The notes under the pieces: generated by a model
The model's input: only the letters and a program-made list of their open reading frames with translations
What the model was told of the DNA's origin: nothing
Databases searched by the model: none
NCBI RefSeq assembly: GCF_003259255.1
Contig: NZ_QGOL01000018.1
Coordinates: 1-64,000 of the forward strand
Source of the DNA: Algoriphagus litoralis
Lineage (GTDB): Bacteria; Bacteroidota; Bacteroidia; Cytophagales; Cyclobacteriaceae
Length of the DNA stretch: 64,000 nt
Reading direction: 5' to 3'
Part shown: positions 43,996 through 53,990 of the stretch, piece after piece
Layout: each line of letters starts with the position of its first letter
Position numbering within the stretch: the first letter of the stretch is position 1
Program-made: the position numbers and the translations under genes

Positions 43996-46044
43996 CTACT
44001 TCTCCAACACCTTCAACTTCTCCAAAAACAATCCCTCCACATAAAACTGCCAATCGGAAAAGTTCTTTGCCTGATTGGCCAAATGGACATGGTGGTCCTG
44101 ATCCAGAATGTAATCAGCAGGTTTGTTGAGCTGCCGGGTTTTGCCATAGACAGTCTCCAGATTACGTTGAATCGCCATCCACTCGGCTTCCATGCCAGAA
44201 AGCTTGGCTTGGGCCTGACTTCGTTTTTCACCACTCGGCTCATCTAGTTCCGCCAGTGTGAGGATAGCCCGATTGGAAAACTGAACCGCCTGCGCCACTT
44301 GCTCATAAACTTCCAAAGTATAGGAATTTCGGACTGCTCGTTTTTTAGATTTCTCAATTTGCAGTAAAACTGAATCCACGCGAGCCAGATTTGCCTCTGC
44401 CTTTTCGATTTTTTCCTGATACTTTTTAGTCCAGGCTCCTGCTGAATCGGGATCTGGAAAAGAAATAAGCGCTTCTTCGATTGGATTTTTGAGTTTTCTC
44501 AGGCGATTCCGATCTCTTTTTTTATCCAAAAGCATATTTTTCCAATCTGCAACTGGACCTTCCAAGGTATTGATAAACTCATTTTCAATTGAAGCCAACT
44601 TCCCACCGAAAGCTCGCTGTCTGTAAGCTGCATGCAGTTCTTCCGTATTTCGCTTTTCTCCCGCCCAAGTGTATTCTGCGAAAATCGAAATGCCTCTTTG
44701 GTACAATTCAAAGTGCGGAGAATCATCATCCCAAAGCGTCAAAAGCAATCCATCAGCCTTATTGCGGATCGAGATCAGCGCAAAATCCCGGATGTTATCG
44801 GTGTTGCTTTGGTCGAGCGGCATCAGATTCCAGCGGGTTTGTCCAGCCGTAGCACCCATAACTTTGAATCCGTTGTCGGTAAACCATTTGATGGCCCGGT
44901 TATTACCAGGGGACTCCGGCATATCGTAATTCCAACGCATATAGACGCAGTTTTTGGGAAATAAGTCGATGTATTTGTTCAGATTCGCTTCATTCTCGGA
45001 CCAGATGCTGTCGACCTGAGGGGAAGTCAATTTTCTATCATAAATGGATCGATAGACACCGGCATTTTGCAAGGGCATGTCATCCCAAAAGATCGGCGTC
45101 AGTCCTTTTTGAGCAGCATAAGCACTCACCCGATTGAGCCAGATCAGCTGAAGTTCTAAAGGAGACTTCCCACTATTTCTTCCCGTGGTGTGGACTTCAT
45201 CACCTCCGACGTGCAGGTAATTGGCAAAAGGAAAAGCTTTCAAAGCATCCTCATACAAGTCAAACTGCACTTTGTACGTTTCCTCGTTCAGCGGATTGAA
45301 GGCCCAGTCGCTTTCCGGATCATCCCGCAATGATTGGTATTCATCATGCTTCAGAATAAACGATGCGTGCCCCAAACCTTGCACCAAGGGACTGATTCGG
45401 ATATTTCGGGAAATGGCATAATGGCTGATTTCCTTCCATTCTTCAATGGAAAAAGCATCCGAAGAACCCACGCTTGGCTGCAATTCGTAGCGGAGTTTGT
45501 CCTCAATTTCAATGATCACAGCATTGATTTTTTGCGCAGCAAAGCGATCCATCAATTCAAAATAGTATTCTTTTTTCTCCAAATGGTGCTTCACATCCAA
45601 ATGAACGGCCCGATAAGCCAAAGCCGGGGCATCAGAAATGGAACATTTCGGCAGCGGAGCATTTTTGTCTTTGGCATCTTCGATCAGCTGTCCAAGGGTG
45701 ATCAAACTGTAGAAAAACCCTGCATTGGATTGAGCTTTGATTTCAATCTTATCTGATGAAATCTTTAGCTCATAGCCTTCAGGATGCAACTCATTCTTAT
45801 AATTGAGATCGACAAAAAACATTTCCGTTCTTATCCCACTTAGCCCTTGATTGGAAATCAATAAGTCTTTCGTTTTATTAACCCACTGTTCTACGGTTGA
45901 AATATCCAGATCTGATTCACCGGTAATTTCAAAAGAAACTGGACTGGGCAGGACCACAAAATGGGCTTCGGAGGAGGATTTTTTTCCGCAGGAGAAAAAG
46001 GCAAATATCAAAAGGAGAAAGGCTGAAACCTGAAGTAAGCGCAT
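43996..46044 (-). CDS. GH20 beta-N-acetylhexosaminidase lipoprotein
   Basis: A 682-aa exported enzyme: lipobox FFSCG, then an N-terminal GH20b-type domain (EGYELKISSDKIEIKAQSNAG), and a (beta/alpha)8 catalytic domain with the diagnostic HVGGDEVH Asp-Glu pair. FWDDMPL and MRWNYDMPES are in later strands. It should release terminal GlcNAc or GalNAc from chitin-, peptidoglycan- or glycan-derived oligosaccharides at the cell surface. The last ~180 residues are a helical C-terminal extension. ATG 46044 begins the signal peptide. Possible substrates would feed the sugar permease gene next door. Confidence 0.94.
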   Translation of the reverse strand: MRLLQVSAFLLLIFAFFSCGKKSSSEAHFVVLPSPVSFEITGESDLDISTVEQWVNKTKDLLISNQGLSGIRTEMFFVDLNYKNELHPEGYELKISSDKIEIKAQSNAGFFYSLITLGQLIEDAKDKNAPLPKCSISDAPALAYRAVHLDVKHHLEKKEYYFELMDRFAAQKINAVIIEIEDKLRYELQPSVGSSDAFSIEEWKEISHYAISRNIRISPLVQGLGHASFILKHDEYQSLRDDPESDWAFNPLNEETYKVQFDLYEDALKAFPFANYLHVGGDEVHTTGRNSGKSPLELQLIWLNRVSAYAAQKGLTPIFWDDMPLQNAGVYRSIYDRKLTSPQVDSIWSENEANLNKYIDLFPKNCVYMRWNYDMPESPGNNRAIKWFTDNGFKVMGATAGQTRWNLMPLDQSNTDNIRDFALISIRNKADGLLLTLWDDDSPHFELYQRGISIFAEYTWAGEKRNTEELHAAYRQRAFGGKLASIENEFINTLEGPVADWKNMLLDKKRDRNRLRKLKNPIEEALISFPDPDSAGAWTKKYQEKIEKAEANLARVDSVLLQIEKSKKRAVRNSYTLEVYEQVAQAVQFSNRAILTLAELDEPSGEKRSQAQAKLSGMEAEWMAIQRNLETVYGKTRQLNKPADYILDQDHHVHLANQAKNFSDWQFYVEGLFLEKLKVLEK

Positions 46045-46225
46045 AGGACTTGGGTTGATTGTTTGGTAAAAATTAGGAAAATCTAGCCTCATACCCTTCT
46101 AAAAATCTGTAATCCAACCAAAATCCATGATCGGGCTTTGTTATTCCTCATTTTTGCCTAATTTTTAGATTCTTCAATTTGGCCGAAAAGCCAGATCCGA
46201 AGATTTCAACCACAACAAACCCAAA

Positions 46226-47557
46226 ATGCTGACACTGTTGATTATCCTGGCCGCCTTGGCCTTGATCCTGATTGCCATCGTCAAGTTTGACATTCACCCT
46301 TTTCTGGCACTTTTTGTAGGCGCGATCATTTATGGTCTGATGATGCGAATGCCGACAGACCTCATTGTCAAATCCATTGCCGATGGATTTGGAGGAGTGA
46401 TGGGAAGCGTTGGGCTTTTGATTCTGTTGGGCGTGATTATGGGGACTTTCTTGGAAAAAACTGGAGGAGCCATTGTCATTGCAGACAGAATTTTGAAGTG
46501 GATCGGCGAAAAATCTGTAAACCTTTCGATGATGCTGAGCGGCTGGATCTTATCCATTCCGGTGTTTGGAGACAGCACGATCATCATGATGAACCCGATT
46601 GCAAAGTCACTTTCCGCAAAAAGTAAGATTTCCTATGCAGCTACCATTGTTGCTCTGTCCCTTGGAGCAATGGCTAGCCACGCTTTGGTCCCCCCAACTC
46701 CTGGACCCATTGCTACTGCGGGAATTTTGGGAGCAGATCTGGGCCAAGTGATCTTTTATGGTGCATTTGTCTCGCTGGTGACGCTCGTCCCTCTCTTGTT
46801 TTTTGTCAATAAGTTTGTGGTCAAAATACCCTTGGAACCCAAAATGGTCGCTGATGAAAAGCAACTTGAAAAGAAAGAGCTCCCCACATTCTTCAATTCA
46901 CTGCTTCCAGTCATTATTCCCTTGATTTTGATCATTGTGGCGTCTATTGCCAACTATCCCACCAGACCTTTGGGTGAAAGTGAATTCACCAAAGCACTCC
47001 AGTTTATAGGCTCGCCAGTGATTGCCCTGCTGATCGGAGCGATTTTGTCATTTACACTTCCAAAGAAATTTGACCGCAAGCTCCTCTCCTCTTCGGGATG
47101 GATTGGCGAGTCGATTCTTTTGGCCGCTCCTGTTATTTTGATCACTGGAGCAGGCGCAGTTTTTGGGAAAATGCTCCAGAATTCAGGTGTTGGCGACTTG
47201 GTCACTTCTAGCATGAGCGATGCAAATTGGGGAATTTTCCTTCCGTTCATCATAGCCTTTGCACTGAAAACAGCACAAGGATCTACTACTGTCGCCATGA
47301 TTACTACTGCTTCGATCATTGCTCCCATTTTGGGTCCGCTTGGTTTGGATTCCGAAACGATGAAAGTTTTCACAGCGCTTGCTATCGGTGCAGGTTCACT
47401 CTGTATTTCCCACGCAAATGACAGCGGGTTTTGGGTAGTCACCCAACTCTCAGGCATGAGTATCAAGCAGGGGAATATGTCCCATAGCTTAGGGACTTTG
47501 ATTGCTGGGGTGACAGCCATCCTACTGATTTTTGTACTGAGTTTGGTGGTGGGGTAG
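46226..47557 (+). CDS. GntP family sugar-acid permease
   Basis: A 443-aa membrane transporter with about twelve helices. GVMGSVGLLILLGVIMGTFLEKTGGA, the SIPVFGDSTIIMMNPI segment and ALVPPTPGPIATAGILGAD, together with the late KTAQGSTTVAMIT and SHANDSGFWVV, are the GntP signature blocks. The family imports gluconate and related aldonates with protons. It is convergent with an SDR gene that resembles gluconate/ketogluconate reductases, suggesting sugar-acid use. No regulator is adjacent. Confidence 0.95.
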   Translation: MLTLLIILAALALILIAIVKFDIHPFLALFVGAIIYGLMMRMPTDLIVKSIADGFGGVMGSVGLLILLGVIMGTFLEKTGGAIVIADRILKWIGEKSVNLSMMLSGWILSIPVFGDSTIIMMNPIAKSLSAKSKISYAATIVALSLGAMASHALVPPTPGPIATAGILGADLGQVIFYGAFVSLVTLVPLLFFVNKFVVKIPLEPKMVADEKQLEKKELPTFFNSLLPVIIPLILIIVASIANYPTRPLGESEFTKALQFIGSPVIALLIGAILSFTLPKKFDRKLLSSSGWIGESILLAAPVILITGAGAVFGKMLQNSGVGDLVTSSMSDANWGIFLPFIIAFALKTAQGSTTVAMITTASIIAPILGPLGLDSETMKVFTALAIGAGSLCISHANDSGFWVVTQLSGMSIKQGNMSHSLGTLIAGVTAILLIFVLSLVVG

Positions 47558-47576
47558 AAAAGGTCAGATGTCGGGT

Positions 47577-47629
47577 GACCGATGACCGATGTTAGCACTC
47601 ACTTCATCATTCGATATTCATCATTCGAT
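47577..47629. repeat. short tandem and direct repeats
   Basis: GACCGAT occurs twice head-to-tail (47577-47590), and TTCATCATTCGAT occurs twice with one base between (47603-47615, 47617-47629). They lie in the 145-nt gap between convergent genes. They look like a decayed low-complexity intergenic repeat. Confidence 0.5.
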
Positions 47630-47702
47630 GTTCGAAATTTCTTATCCGATAGAAGCCGATTCAGACCTCGTAAATCGTAATTCATATATATCATAAATCT
47701 CC

Positions 47703-48497
47703 CTACCGCGCTGTCCATCCTCCATCCACGGTCAGCATTGATCCCACCATGTATGTCCCTGCATCAGAAGCTAAGAATATAGCTGCACCCTGAATTTCTT
47801 TCAATTCGCCCCAGCGACCTAGGGCAGTTGCTCCGACAACAAACTTTTTCCCTTCTTCGGTATCTGCGATCGGAAGGTTCATTTCTGTCAAAAAAGGTCC
47901 CGGACAGATCGCATTTACCGTGATATTCCAGGGGGCAAGTTCCAAAGCCAAAGCCCGCGTCATCTGGACTACAGCACCTTTGCTGGAGGCATAGGGCGTT
48001 CGATTTGCCAAACCGACAATTCCTAAGGTACTGGCCAGATTGATGATTGCACCTTTGTTTTTTTCCTTCATGTAGGGTGTCACAGCACGGCTTGCCAGCC
48101 AAGTTCCTGTCACATTCACGTCCATCACTTTGGTGAAGTCCTCATAACTCAACTCATCAATGGCTCCACGGATATTTATGCCCGCAGAATTGATCAGAAT
48201 ATCAATACTTCCAAAAGCCTCAAAGGCAGTTTTGGCCATCGCTTCCATGGCTGGTTTGTCCACCACATCGGCAGCAAACGTGATGGCTTTCACCCCGAAT
48301 TTTGCCGAAATCTCTGCAGCGGCGGCATCGCCATCAGTAGCATTTCGGCTAACCAGCATTACATTTGCGCCAGCAGAGGCCAGACCGGCAGCCATTGCCA
48401 AACCAAGGCCTTTGGTGCCTCCGGTGATGATGGCAGACTTGCCATTGAGAGAAAAAAGAGCGATTCCAGGAAGTTGAGTGAGGTCGAATTGGGACAT
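47703..48497 (-). CDS. short-chain dehydrogenase/reductase (gluconate 5-dehydrogenase-like)
   Basis: A 264-aa classical SDR. TGGTKGLGLA is the NAD(P)-binding glycine motif, INSAGIN the structural segment, and Ser-Tyr-Lys are present as LASTLGIVG and YASSKG. The ALFSLNGKSAIITGG opening and length fit sugar-alcohol/gluconate 5-dehydrogenases, but the exact substrate is not certain. It lies convergent to the GntP permease and 126 nt downstream of the TIM-barrel gene on the same strand, consistent with a sugar-acid pathway. Confidence 0.92.
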   Translation of the reverse strand: MSQFDLTQLPGIALFSLNGKSAIITGGTKGLGLAMAAGLASAGANVMLVSRNATDGDAAAAEISAKFGVKAITFAADVVDKPAMEAMAKTAFEAFGSIDILINSAGINIRGAIDELSYEDFTKVMDVNVTGTWLASRAVTPYMKEKNKGAIINLASTLGIVGLANRTPYASSKGAVVQMTRALALELAPWNITVNAICPGPFLTEMNLPIADTEEGKKFVVGATALGRWGELKEIQGAAIFLASDAGTYMVGSMLTVDGGWTAR

Positions 48498-48548
48498 TTT
48501 TATTGGTTATTAGTTATTAAAAATTGGATTATACGTGAGTAGTAAGGA

Positions 48549-48610
48549 GTGAATAGCAAGTGGTGCAATGAGCGTAAATTCTACTTTACAACTTACCACT
48601 TGCAATTCAC
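48549..48610. repeat. 16-bp inverted repeat between SDR and TIM-barrel genes
   Basis: GTGAATAGCAAGTGGT (48549-48564) and ACCACTTGCAATTCAC (48595-48610) pair with one mismatch around a 30-nt spacer that contains a smaller GTAAA/TTTAC dyad. It could be an mRNA structure or repeat remnant in the 126-nt gap; it has no U tract. Confidence 0.55.
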
Positions 48611-48623
48611 TTATTACGATATA

Positions 48624-49718
48624 TTACAGCGAAAGATTGGCTTGAGAATAGGCCATACACTTCACCACATTCTCTTCTTCGAAAGCCAGTTTTTCTTCAG
48701 GATTAAGGTTTTTCACTTCAGGAAGAGCATCGGGATAGGTTTTGTCACGAACTAATCTCAGGATTTTGGCGAGGTCTTGAGCAGATGGATTTTCAAATGT
48801 TGTCCAATAGCTTTCCTCCAAACATGGGATCTGAAGTGGGTCACGGGTGATCATTTCCAAGCTGAAGGTGACATCGGGATTATACTTTTGACACAAAGTC
48901 ACCGCCTCTTTCAGATCTACGATTCCTGTTCCGAGTGGCACTTCGGAAAGTAGAAATCCATCCTTGTAGGACTTGATTCCCATATCTTTCACATGGGTGG
49001 AAAAAGCATACGGTGCTAAGGTTCGAATCACTTCCATCGGTTCTTCAAGGAGCGAAACATTGTTTCCAAAGTCAAGGGTTACTCCTACCCAACTACTACT
49101 CAGATTTTGAATGATTTGAGCGAGTTCAGCAGCTTTCCAGTCTTTGTGATTCTCAATCGCAAGTTTCACTTTGTGTTTTCTCACAATTGGCTCGGCAAGG
49201 AGGATCGAATTATGAGAATTTTCCCGGAATGTTTCCCATTCTGCTTTCGATTTGAAATTTTCATAGCGTCTGCCACTCAGGCAGACGGTCCTCAAAACCG
49301 TTGCTCCTGCTTCTTTAGCTGTCAAGATTTCCTTTTCAAATCGAGTAACATCCTCAGTATTTTTGGGCATGGCAATGCTTCCTTCCAGATACATCCCGAG
49401 CTTCTCTCGTTCATCCCGAACCTTCTTGGCAAAATCAGTTGCCCAACCTCCTACTGTGGTTTGGATTCCTCCCGCACCGATCGAATGGCAGTGACGCATC
49501 AGGTCCAGTGCATTTTGGAATGCAGGATAGGTTTGACTTTCTGCTTTGGAACCGTATCGAATGCCATAGGAATGAACTACCACACCCATCGGAACACCTT
49601 TTAAGCTTTGCGGCAGCGAAGCAAAAGGAAAAGCCATGGCTGCGGTAGCGAGTCCCGATTTCTTCAAAAACTCCCGCCTCCCGGAAGAAAATTCAGAATT
49701 GATTTCAAAAGTTTTCAT
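48624..49718 (-). CDS. Tat-exported TIM-barrel sugar isomerase/epimerase
   Basis: A 364-aa protein with a Tat signal (GRREFLKKSGLATAAMA) and a xylose-isomerase-like TIM barrel. AIENHKDW, VTLDFGNN, STHVKDMGI and FSLEMITRDPLQIP carry the Glu, Asp, His and Glu that typically ligate the metal. Exported members of this family in Bacteroidota are poorly characterised; a sugar isomerase or epimerase acting in the periplasm is likely. It starts 18 nt after the stop of the PVC-type cytochrome gene, so they are co-transcribed. Confidence 0.9.
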   Translation of the reverse strand: MKTFEINSEFSSGRREFLKKSGLATAAMAFPFASLPQSLKGVPMGVVVHSYGIRYGSKAESQTYPAFQNALDLMRHCHSIGAGGIQTTVGGWATDFAKKVRDEREKLGMYLEGSIAMPKNTEDVTRFEKEILTAKEAGATVLRTVCLSGRRYENFKSKAEWETFRENSHNSILLAEPIVRKHKVKLAIENHKDWKAAELAQIIQNLSSSWVGVTLDFGNNVSLLEEPMEVIRTLAPYAFSTHVKDMGIKSYKDGFLLSEVPLGTGIVDLKEAVTLCQKYNPDVTFSLEMITRDPLQIPCLEESYWTTFENPSAQDLAKILRLVRDKTYPDALPEVKNLNPEEKLAFEEENVVKCMAYSQANLSL

Positions 49719-49736
49719 AGGCTGGAGGGTTTTGGG

Positions 49737-52280
49737 TTAGGGTTTAGGAGCAGAAGCTAAGGACTGCATGTGTTTATTGAGTTCGGCAGCGGACCAAGGA
49801 TAGACTCTACCTTGGTTCAAATGTCGGGTAGAACTGACGGTTCGGGCAGTGACTGGAGGTGCTTGATTCCCCCATTCGTTTCGAATGTAAGTAAGAATGG
49901 AGGCAATGACCGCATCATCCATTGTCGAATGTGATGGCATCACCGGCAGGATCTCCGGCGCATCGTATTTCTTGCCAGCCACCTCTACCGGGCCCTCTAA
50001 TCCATGCAGCATGATCAGCGAAAGCCGGACTTCGTCGCCAACCACCCACTCCGAACCAGCCAATGGAGGTCCCATTCGGGCAGCGCCCTTTCCATTATTT
50101 CCATGGCAACCCGCGCAGGAAGTCAAGTATTTTGCCCTGCCGGCTGCAAATTGCTTCATGGCTTTCTCATCGAGATTTCCCGCTGAAGCAAGGGTGGCGG
50201 ATGGTTTATAACCCGGCCATGAAAAAAGCCTTTTGAGCATTTCCAGCCTACTTTGATCCAAAGGCAAGTCCGCACGCTTGAAAATCGAAGGTTCAATTGG
50301 CAGAGAAACCATACCAGGTTTTTCGATATCGCTGGCTTGAATTGCCATTCCGGTAAGGATGACGGATTCTTTCCACCCTATTTCTTGTGGATTGGCCAAT
50401 GCAAGTAATCCGCCTATTTCAGCTGATTCACCCTTGTTAATGATGGCTGTGGTCAGAATCTCGAGAAAAACTTCCCGATCAGAATTTGACTCCTTCCATG
50501 AATCACTTGCATGGAGTTTTTGGAGAAAGTCAAATTCTTCATCCTCCAAACTACTCATCATCGCATCCCGAATCAGGGCATAGGTTCCATACTTTTCAAA
50601 GAGCTGGCTCAGTAAATTTGCTTTAGATTCAGGTGAAAAAATCCCAGCACTCAAGGCCAACTGAAGTGCAACTTTCTCGGAAGCTTTTCCAATCAATGCC
50701 AGAGAAATATTTTCCATTCGGGATAGTAAGGCTGGGTTTTGACTTGCTGGTTTTTCAAGCTGTCGCAAAGCTGTGGTTTTCATTAAGTCGGAGTCTTTTT
50801 CCAGAACTTGGAGCAATAGTTCCGGATTTACTTTTCCCATTCCCTCCAAGGTCCAAAGCGCATGAAAACGTCCAAACTCGGATTTTCCATTTTGCGCCAG
50901 CTCTTCCAAAAGCGAAATAGAAGCGGGATCATTCCACTCTACCAAGAGGCGCTGAGCCATATCTCGATGCCATCCATCTTCATGAGATAGAACTTCGACC
51001 AGATCAGCAGTGCTTGCTTGCGAAAGTTTAGCGTTCTTTTTGGGGTCAAAACCTTTGGGCACCACTCGCCAAATTCTCCCCATGTGGCCGGGAGAATCCA
51101 GGCCTCTTTTGAGTGTCTGCTCTTTCAAATAGGGAGTCATGTAGGATCCGTGCTGCACGATGCCCTGATACATGTCTGCGATATATAGCCCCCCATCCGG
51201 TCCAACTGTCGCCTGAACGGGACGAAACCGCTCGTCGGTGGAAGCTAAAAACTCCCTGCCTGGATTTGGATCGTTGGCATCAAGCAAAAACCCTTTTTCG
51301 GTCACTACATTTCGCTTGACCAGATTTCCTGCGTTTTCCAGTACAAAGACATTTCCCAAATATTCCGTTGGAAAAAGCTGACTTCGATAGACTGTCGGAG
51401 CGCAGGCCGAGGTAAACTCAAAAAGCCTTCCTGCAGAGTCCAAAGTTCCCGGGATATAGCCACGATTCACAGCTGGATTGGATCGGATGGGAAACACTTT
51501 TCGATCGATCGTCAATCCATGATCGATGCCAGTTGAAGGTTTGTGGTTTTTGTTTCGGGATAAATAATTAGCTGGAACCAAATCTCCATGAAGCTGCGAC
51601 CAATTGTAATTATACATCAAGCGACCCTGATCGTCTTGTGAAATTCCCCACTGCCCACGAAACTCGGTCGTGTCCCGAATCCATTCGCCATCCTGAAATC
51701 GGTATCGAAGCCGGGATTTGGCGCTGTAATACCAATTGTCAACATTTCGCACGAAGCCGTTGTCGGAATGCTCGGGAATTCCATTGGCGGCATAAGTGGA
51801 ATCGAGCAGAATTTTCGAATCAGCTTTCCAGTCTCCATCCAAGTCCTGTGTGATCCAAAGTTTATTGTTTTCGGCGACCAAAGCTCCATTTTTAAAAAGT
51901 CCCAAAGCACGAGGCATAATCAGCGAATCCAAATAAACAGTTCGCTTGTCCATTTGCCCATCGCTGTCCGTATCCTCCAAAATTGCTATTGAGCCCACCG
52001 GTTGCTTTTCCTCGGATCCTTCGATATCATTCATGTAGCCACGCATTTCCACCACCCAAAGTCGGCCATCCTCGTCAAATTGAATGATCACCGGAGATTC
52101 TACTAGTGGTTCGGAGGCAACCAACTGAACCTCAAATCCGGGTTCGATTTGAAATGTTCTCAATTCCTCCTCAGCTGTCCTTGCCGGACTATCGGGTGAT
52201 TCGGGAAGAGGACCGGGTTCTTTGCAGGCAAAGCAAAGCAACAAACCAACCGCACAGGTCAACAGGGTACTTCGAAACAT
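49737..52280 (-). CDS. PVC-type heme-binding dehydrogenase/cytochrome c lipoprotein
   Basis: An 847-aa lipoprotein (lipobox LLCFAC) with an N-terminal membrane-bound-dehydrogenase beta-propeller-like region (QIEPGFEVQLVASEPLVESPV ... DGRLWVVEMRGYMND), a HEAT-like helical middle section, and a C-terminal cytochrome c domain with CAGCH and the axial Met in LPVMPSH. The family is associated with oxidative attack on sugars or polysaccharides and feeds electrons to an unidentified chain. ATG 52280 starts the signal peptide; the earlier frame start (52346) adds 22 residues without signal character. It is the first gene of a pair with the TIM-barrel gene. Confidence 0.93.
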   Translation of the reverse strand: MFRSTLLTCAVGLLLCFACKEPGPLPESPDSPARTAEEELRTFQIEPGFEVQLVASEPLVESPVIIQFDEDGRLWVVEMRGYMNDIEGSEEKQPVGSIAILEDTDSDGQMDKRTVYLDSLIMPRALGLFKNGALVAENNKLWITQDLDGDWKADSKILLDSTYAANGIPEHSDNGFVRNVDNWYYSAKSRLRYRFQDGEWIRDTTEFRGQWGISQDDQGRLMYNYNWSQLHGDLVPANYLSRNKNHKPSTGIDHGLTIDRKVFPIRSNPAVNRGYIPGTLDSAGRLFEFTSACAPTVYRSQLFPTEYLGNVFVLENAGNLVKRNVVTEKGFLLDANDPNPGREFLASTDERFRPVQATVGPDGGLYIADMYQGIVQHGSYMTPYLKEQTLKRGLDSPGHMGRIWRVVPKGFDPKKNAKLSQASTADLVEVLSHEDGWHRDMAQRLLVEWNDPASISLLEELAQNGKSEFGRFHALWTLEGMGKVNPELLLQVLEKDSDLMKTTALRQLEKPASQNPALLSRMENISLALIGKASEKVALQLALSAGIFSPESKANLLSQLFEKYGTYALIRDAMMSSLEDEEFDFLQKLHASDSWKESNSDREVFLEILTTAIINKGESAEIGGLLALANPQEIGWKESVILTGMAIQASDIEKPGMVSLPIEPSIFKRADLPLDQSRLEMLKRLFSWPGYKPSATLASAGNLDEKAMKQFAAGRAKYLTSCAGCHGNNGKGAARMGPPLAGSEWVVGDEVRLSLIMLHGLEGPVEVAGKKYDAPEILPVMPSHSTMDDAVIASILTYIRNEWGNQAPPVTARTVSSTRHLNQGRVYPWSAAELNKHMQSLASAPKP

Positions 52281-52752
52281 ATTCTTTCTGGTATTTTGGG
52301 TTTGGCCAGTGCCAAGGCAAACTTGCACTATGACCTTCATTTCCAATTTGGTTTATATTCCGCTGATTTACAAGATCAAACTAGCCAACGGAACCAATCA
52401 AATTTGAAACGGCAGTTTTTATCTCTGCCCCAAGGGAGATAACAGAATAAGTCAAGTTTTTGCTTCTAAAGTAGAAAAACAAATTCGGTGAGATCAGTTT
52501 GAACCATTCAGGGAGTTAAGAAAATCAAGAAACTCAGCACAAGACCTTGGTCATAGTTTTCAAGCTCTAAATTTCTCAACCTTTATACCCTTGATTTCTT
52601 AATGGCAAAATCAAAGGATTGAAAAATAAAAAGTTGTTGAGGCTGTCGATGATTATTCCAATTTTGGAAAGTTTAGCGTCGATTTATCTAGTCCAGACAG
52701 GAAAAAGAAAGCCATTCGCTGACTTCTCCTAACTTTGCAAAAAATAAAACCG
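52281..52752. other. divergent intergenic region upstream of DEAD-box helicase
   Basis: This 472-nt gap is AT-rich. TTCCAA-TT-TTGGAA (52656-52669), a perfect 6-bp dyad, lies about 85 nt upstream of the helicase ATG and may be an operator. No TAnnTTTG box, ORF or terminator is convincing. Confidence 0.4.
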
Positions 52753-53901
52753 ATGAATTTTTCCGACTTAGGACTATCCAAGGATCTGCTTTCGGCTATC
52801 CAGCGCGCGAATTATGAGACACCTTACCCGATTCAGGTTGAAGCAATTCCGGCTGTTTTGGATCAAAAAGATTTGCTTGGCTTGGCTCCAACTGGATCAG
52901 GGAAAACGGCAGCCTACATACTTCCTATCCTTCAGCGCTTGCTTACAAAGAAAGCTCCTGAAGATCGATTCATTCCGGTCTTGGTACTTGTACCCACCAG
53001 AGAATTGGCAGTCCAAGTAGCTGAAGTCACGGAAAACTTCAGTCGATTTTTACCAAGAAAGATCAAATCGATGGCAGTTTTTGGTGGGGTTTCGATCAAT
53101 CCTCAGATGATGAAATTGCATGGCGTGGAGGTATTGATTGCCACACCCGGACGATTAATCGATCTGATTGGCAGAAATGCCCTGGGGATTTCAAGGATTC
53201 ACACTTTGGTTTTGGATGAGGCTGATAAGGTGTTGAACATGGGGTTCCGTGAAGAGGTGGATCATATCTTGGAGTTGCTCCCGGGACGCCGACAAAACAT
53301 CCTTTTCTCGGCAACGATGGATTCTGAAGTAGAAGTTTTGATCCAAAAGCTGCTCAAAGACCCTGTACGGATTCAAGTAGAAGGAGACAATTTCACGCCC
53401 GACTTGATTGATCAACGTGCCTATCGAGTAAGTCCGGAAAACAAAGGCCCATTTCTAAGACAATTGATCAACTCAGGCGATTGGAATCAGATTTTGATTT
53501 TTTCCTCATCAATCAGAACTGCAGACAATGTTGCGACCAAACTGAGTAAAAACGGGATAGAAGCAGTGGCTTTTCACGGAGATAAAAGTCAAGGTGCGCG
53601 GACAGAAGCATTGGCGAGATTCAAATCCGGCAAGACTCGGGTTTTGGTAGCAACGGATTTGGCTGCACGGGGAATTGACATTCAGTTTTTACCCTTGGTG
53701 ATCAATTATGAATTGCCTCGCTCACCGAAAGACTATATCCACCGAATCGGTCGAACTGGACGCGCAGGTGCGACCGGTGAAGCGATTTCATTGATCACGC
53801 CTGAGGAACTGCATCATTTCAAAGTCATTCAAAAAAAGATGGGGAAATGGGTTACACTGCTCAATTCTGAGGATTTTGGGAAGACTGAAGAGGAATCTTA
53901 A
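52753..53901 (+). CDS. DEAD-box RNA helicase
   Basis: A 382-aa SF2 helicase with all core motifs: the Q-motif region YPIQVEAI, motif I APTGSGKTAAY, PTRELA, TPGRL, DEAD (VLDEADKVL), SATM, and the late HRIGRTGRAG. It has no long C-terminal extension, so it is the minimal RhlE/CsdA-like type that unwinds RNA duplexes in ribosome assembly or mRNA decay. ATG 52753 (MNFSDLGL) is chosen; a TTG at 52735 would add six residues. A palindrome, possibly regulatory, lies upstream. Confidence 0.96.
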   Translation: MNFSDLGLSKDLLSAIQRANYETPYPIQVEAIPAVLDQKDLLGLAPTGSGKTAAYILPILQRLLTKKAPEDRFIPVLVLVPTRELAVQVAEVTENFSRFLPRKIKSMAVFGGVSINPQMMKLHGVEVLIATPGRLIDLIGRNALGISRIHTLVLDEADKVLNMGFREEVDHILELLPGRRQNILFSATMDSEVEVLIQKLLKDPVRIQVEGDNFTPDLIDQRAYRVSPENKGPFLRQLINSGDWNQILIFSSSIRTADNVATKLSKNGIEAVAFHGDKSQGARTEALARFKSGKTRVLVATDLAARGIDIQFLPLVINYELPRSPKDYIHRIGRTGRAGATGEAISLITPEELHHFKVIQKKMGKWVTLLNSEDFGKTEEES

Positions 53902-53938
53902 TACCAATCCCTAAAAACTAACTGCTAAAATCCCCCTG

Positions 53939-53990
53939 CCCCCTTTGACAAAGCGTGATATTCCAAACTAAAATCTAGGAATAAAGGGGG
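53939..53990. repeat. inverted repeat downstream of the helicase gene
   Basis: CCCCCTTT (53939-53946) and AAAGGGGG (53983-53990) are perfect 8-bp arms separated by 36 nt, just after the helicase gene. No U tract follows; repeat-like rather than a clear terminator. Positions 54035-54090 are pyrimidine-rich low-complexity DNA. Confidence 0.45.

Noticed and set aside
47577..47629. CRISPR array
   Set aside because: Two copies only of short, nearly adjacent direct repeats, without spacers of uniform length or cas genes.
53939..53990. terminator of the DEAD-box helicase
   Set aside because: The arms are 36 nt apart and no U tract follows; left as an inverted repeat.
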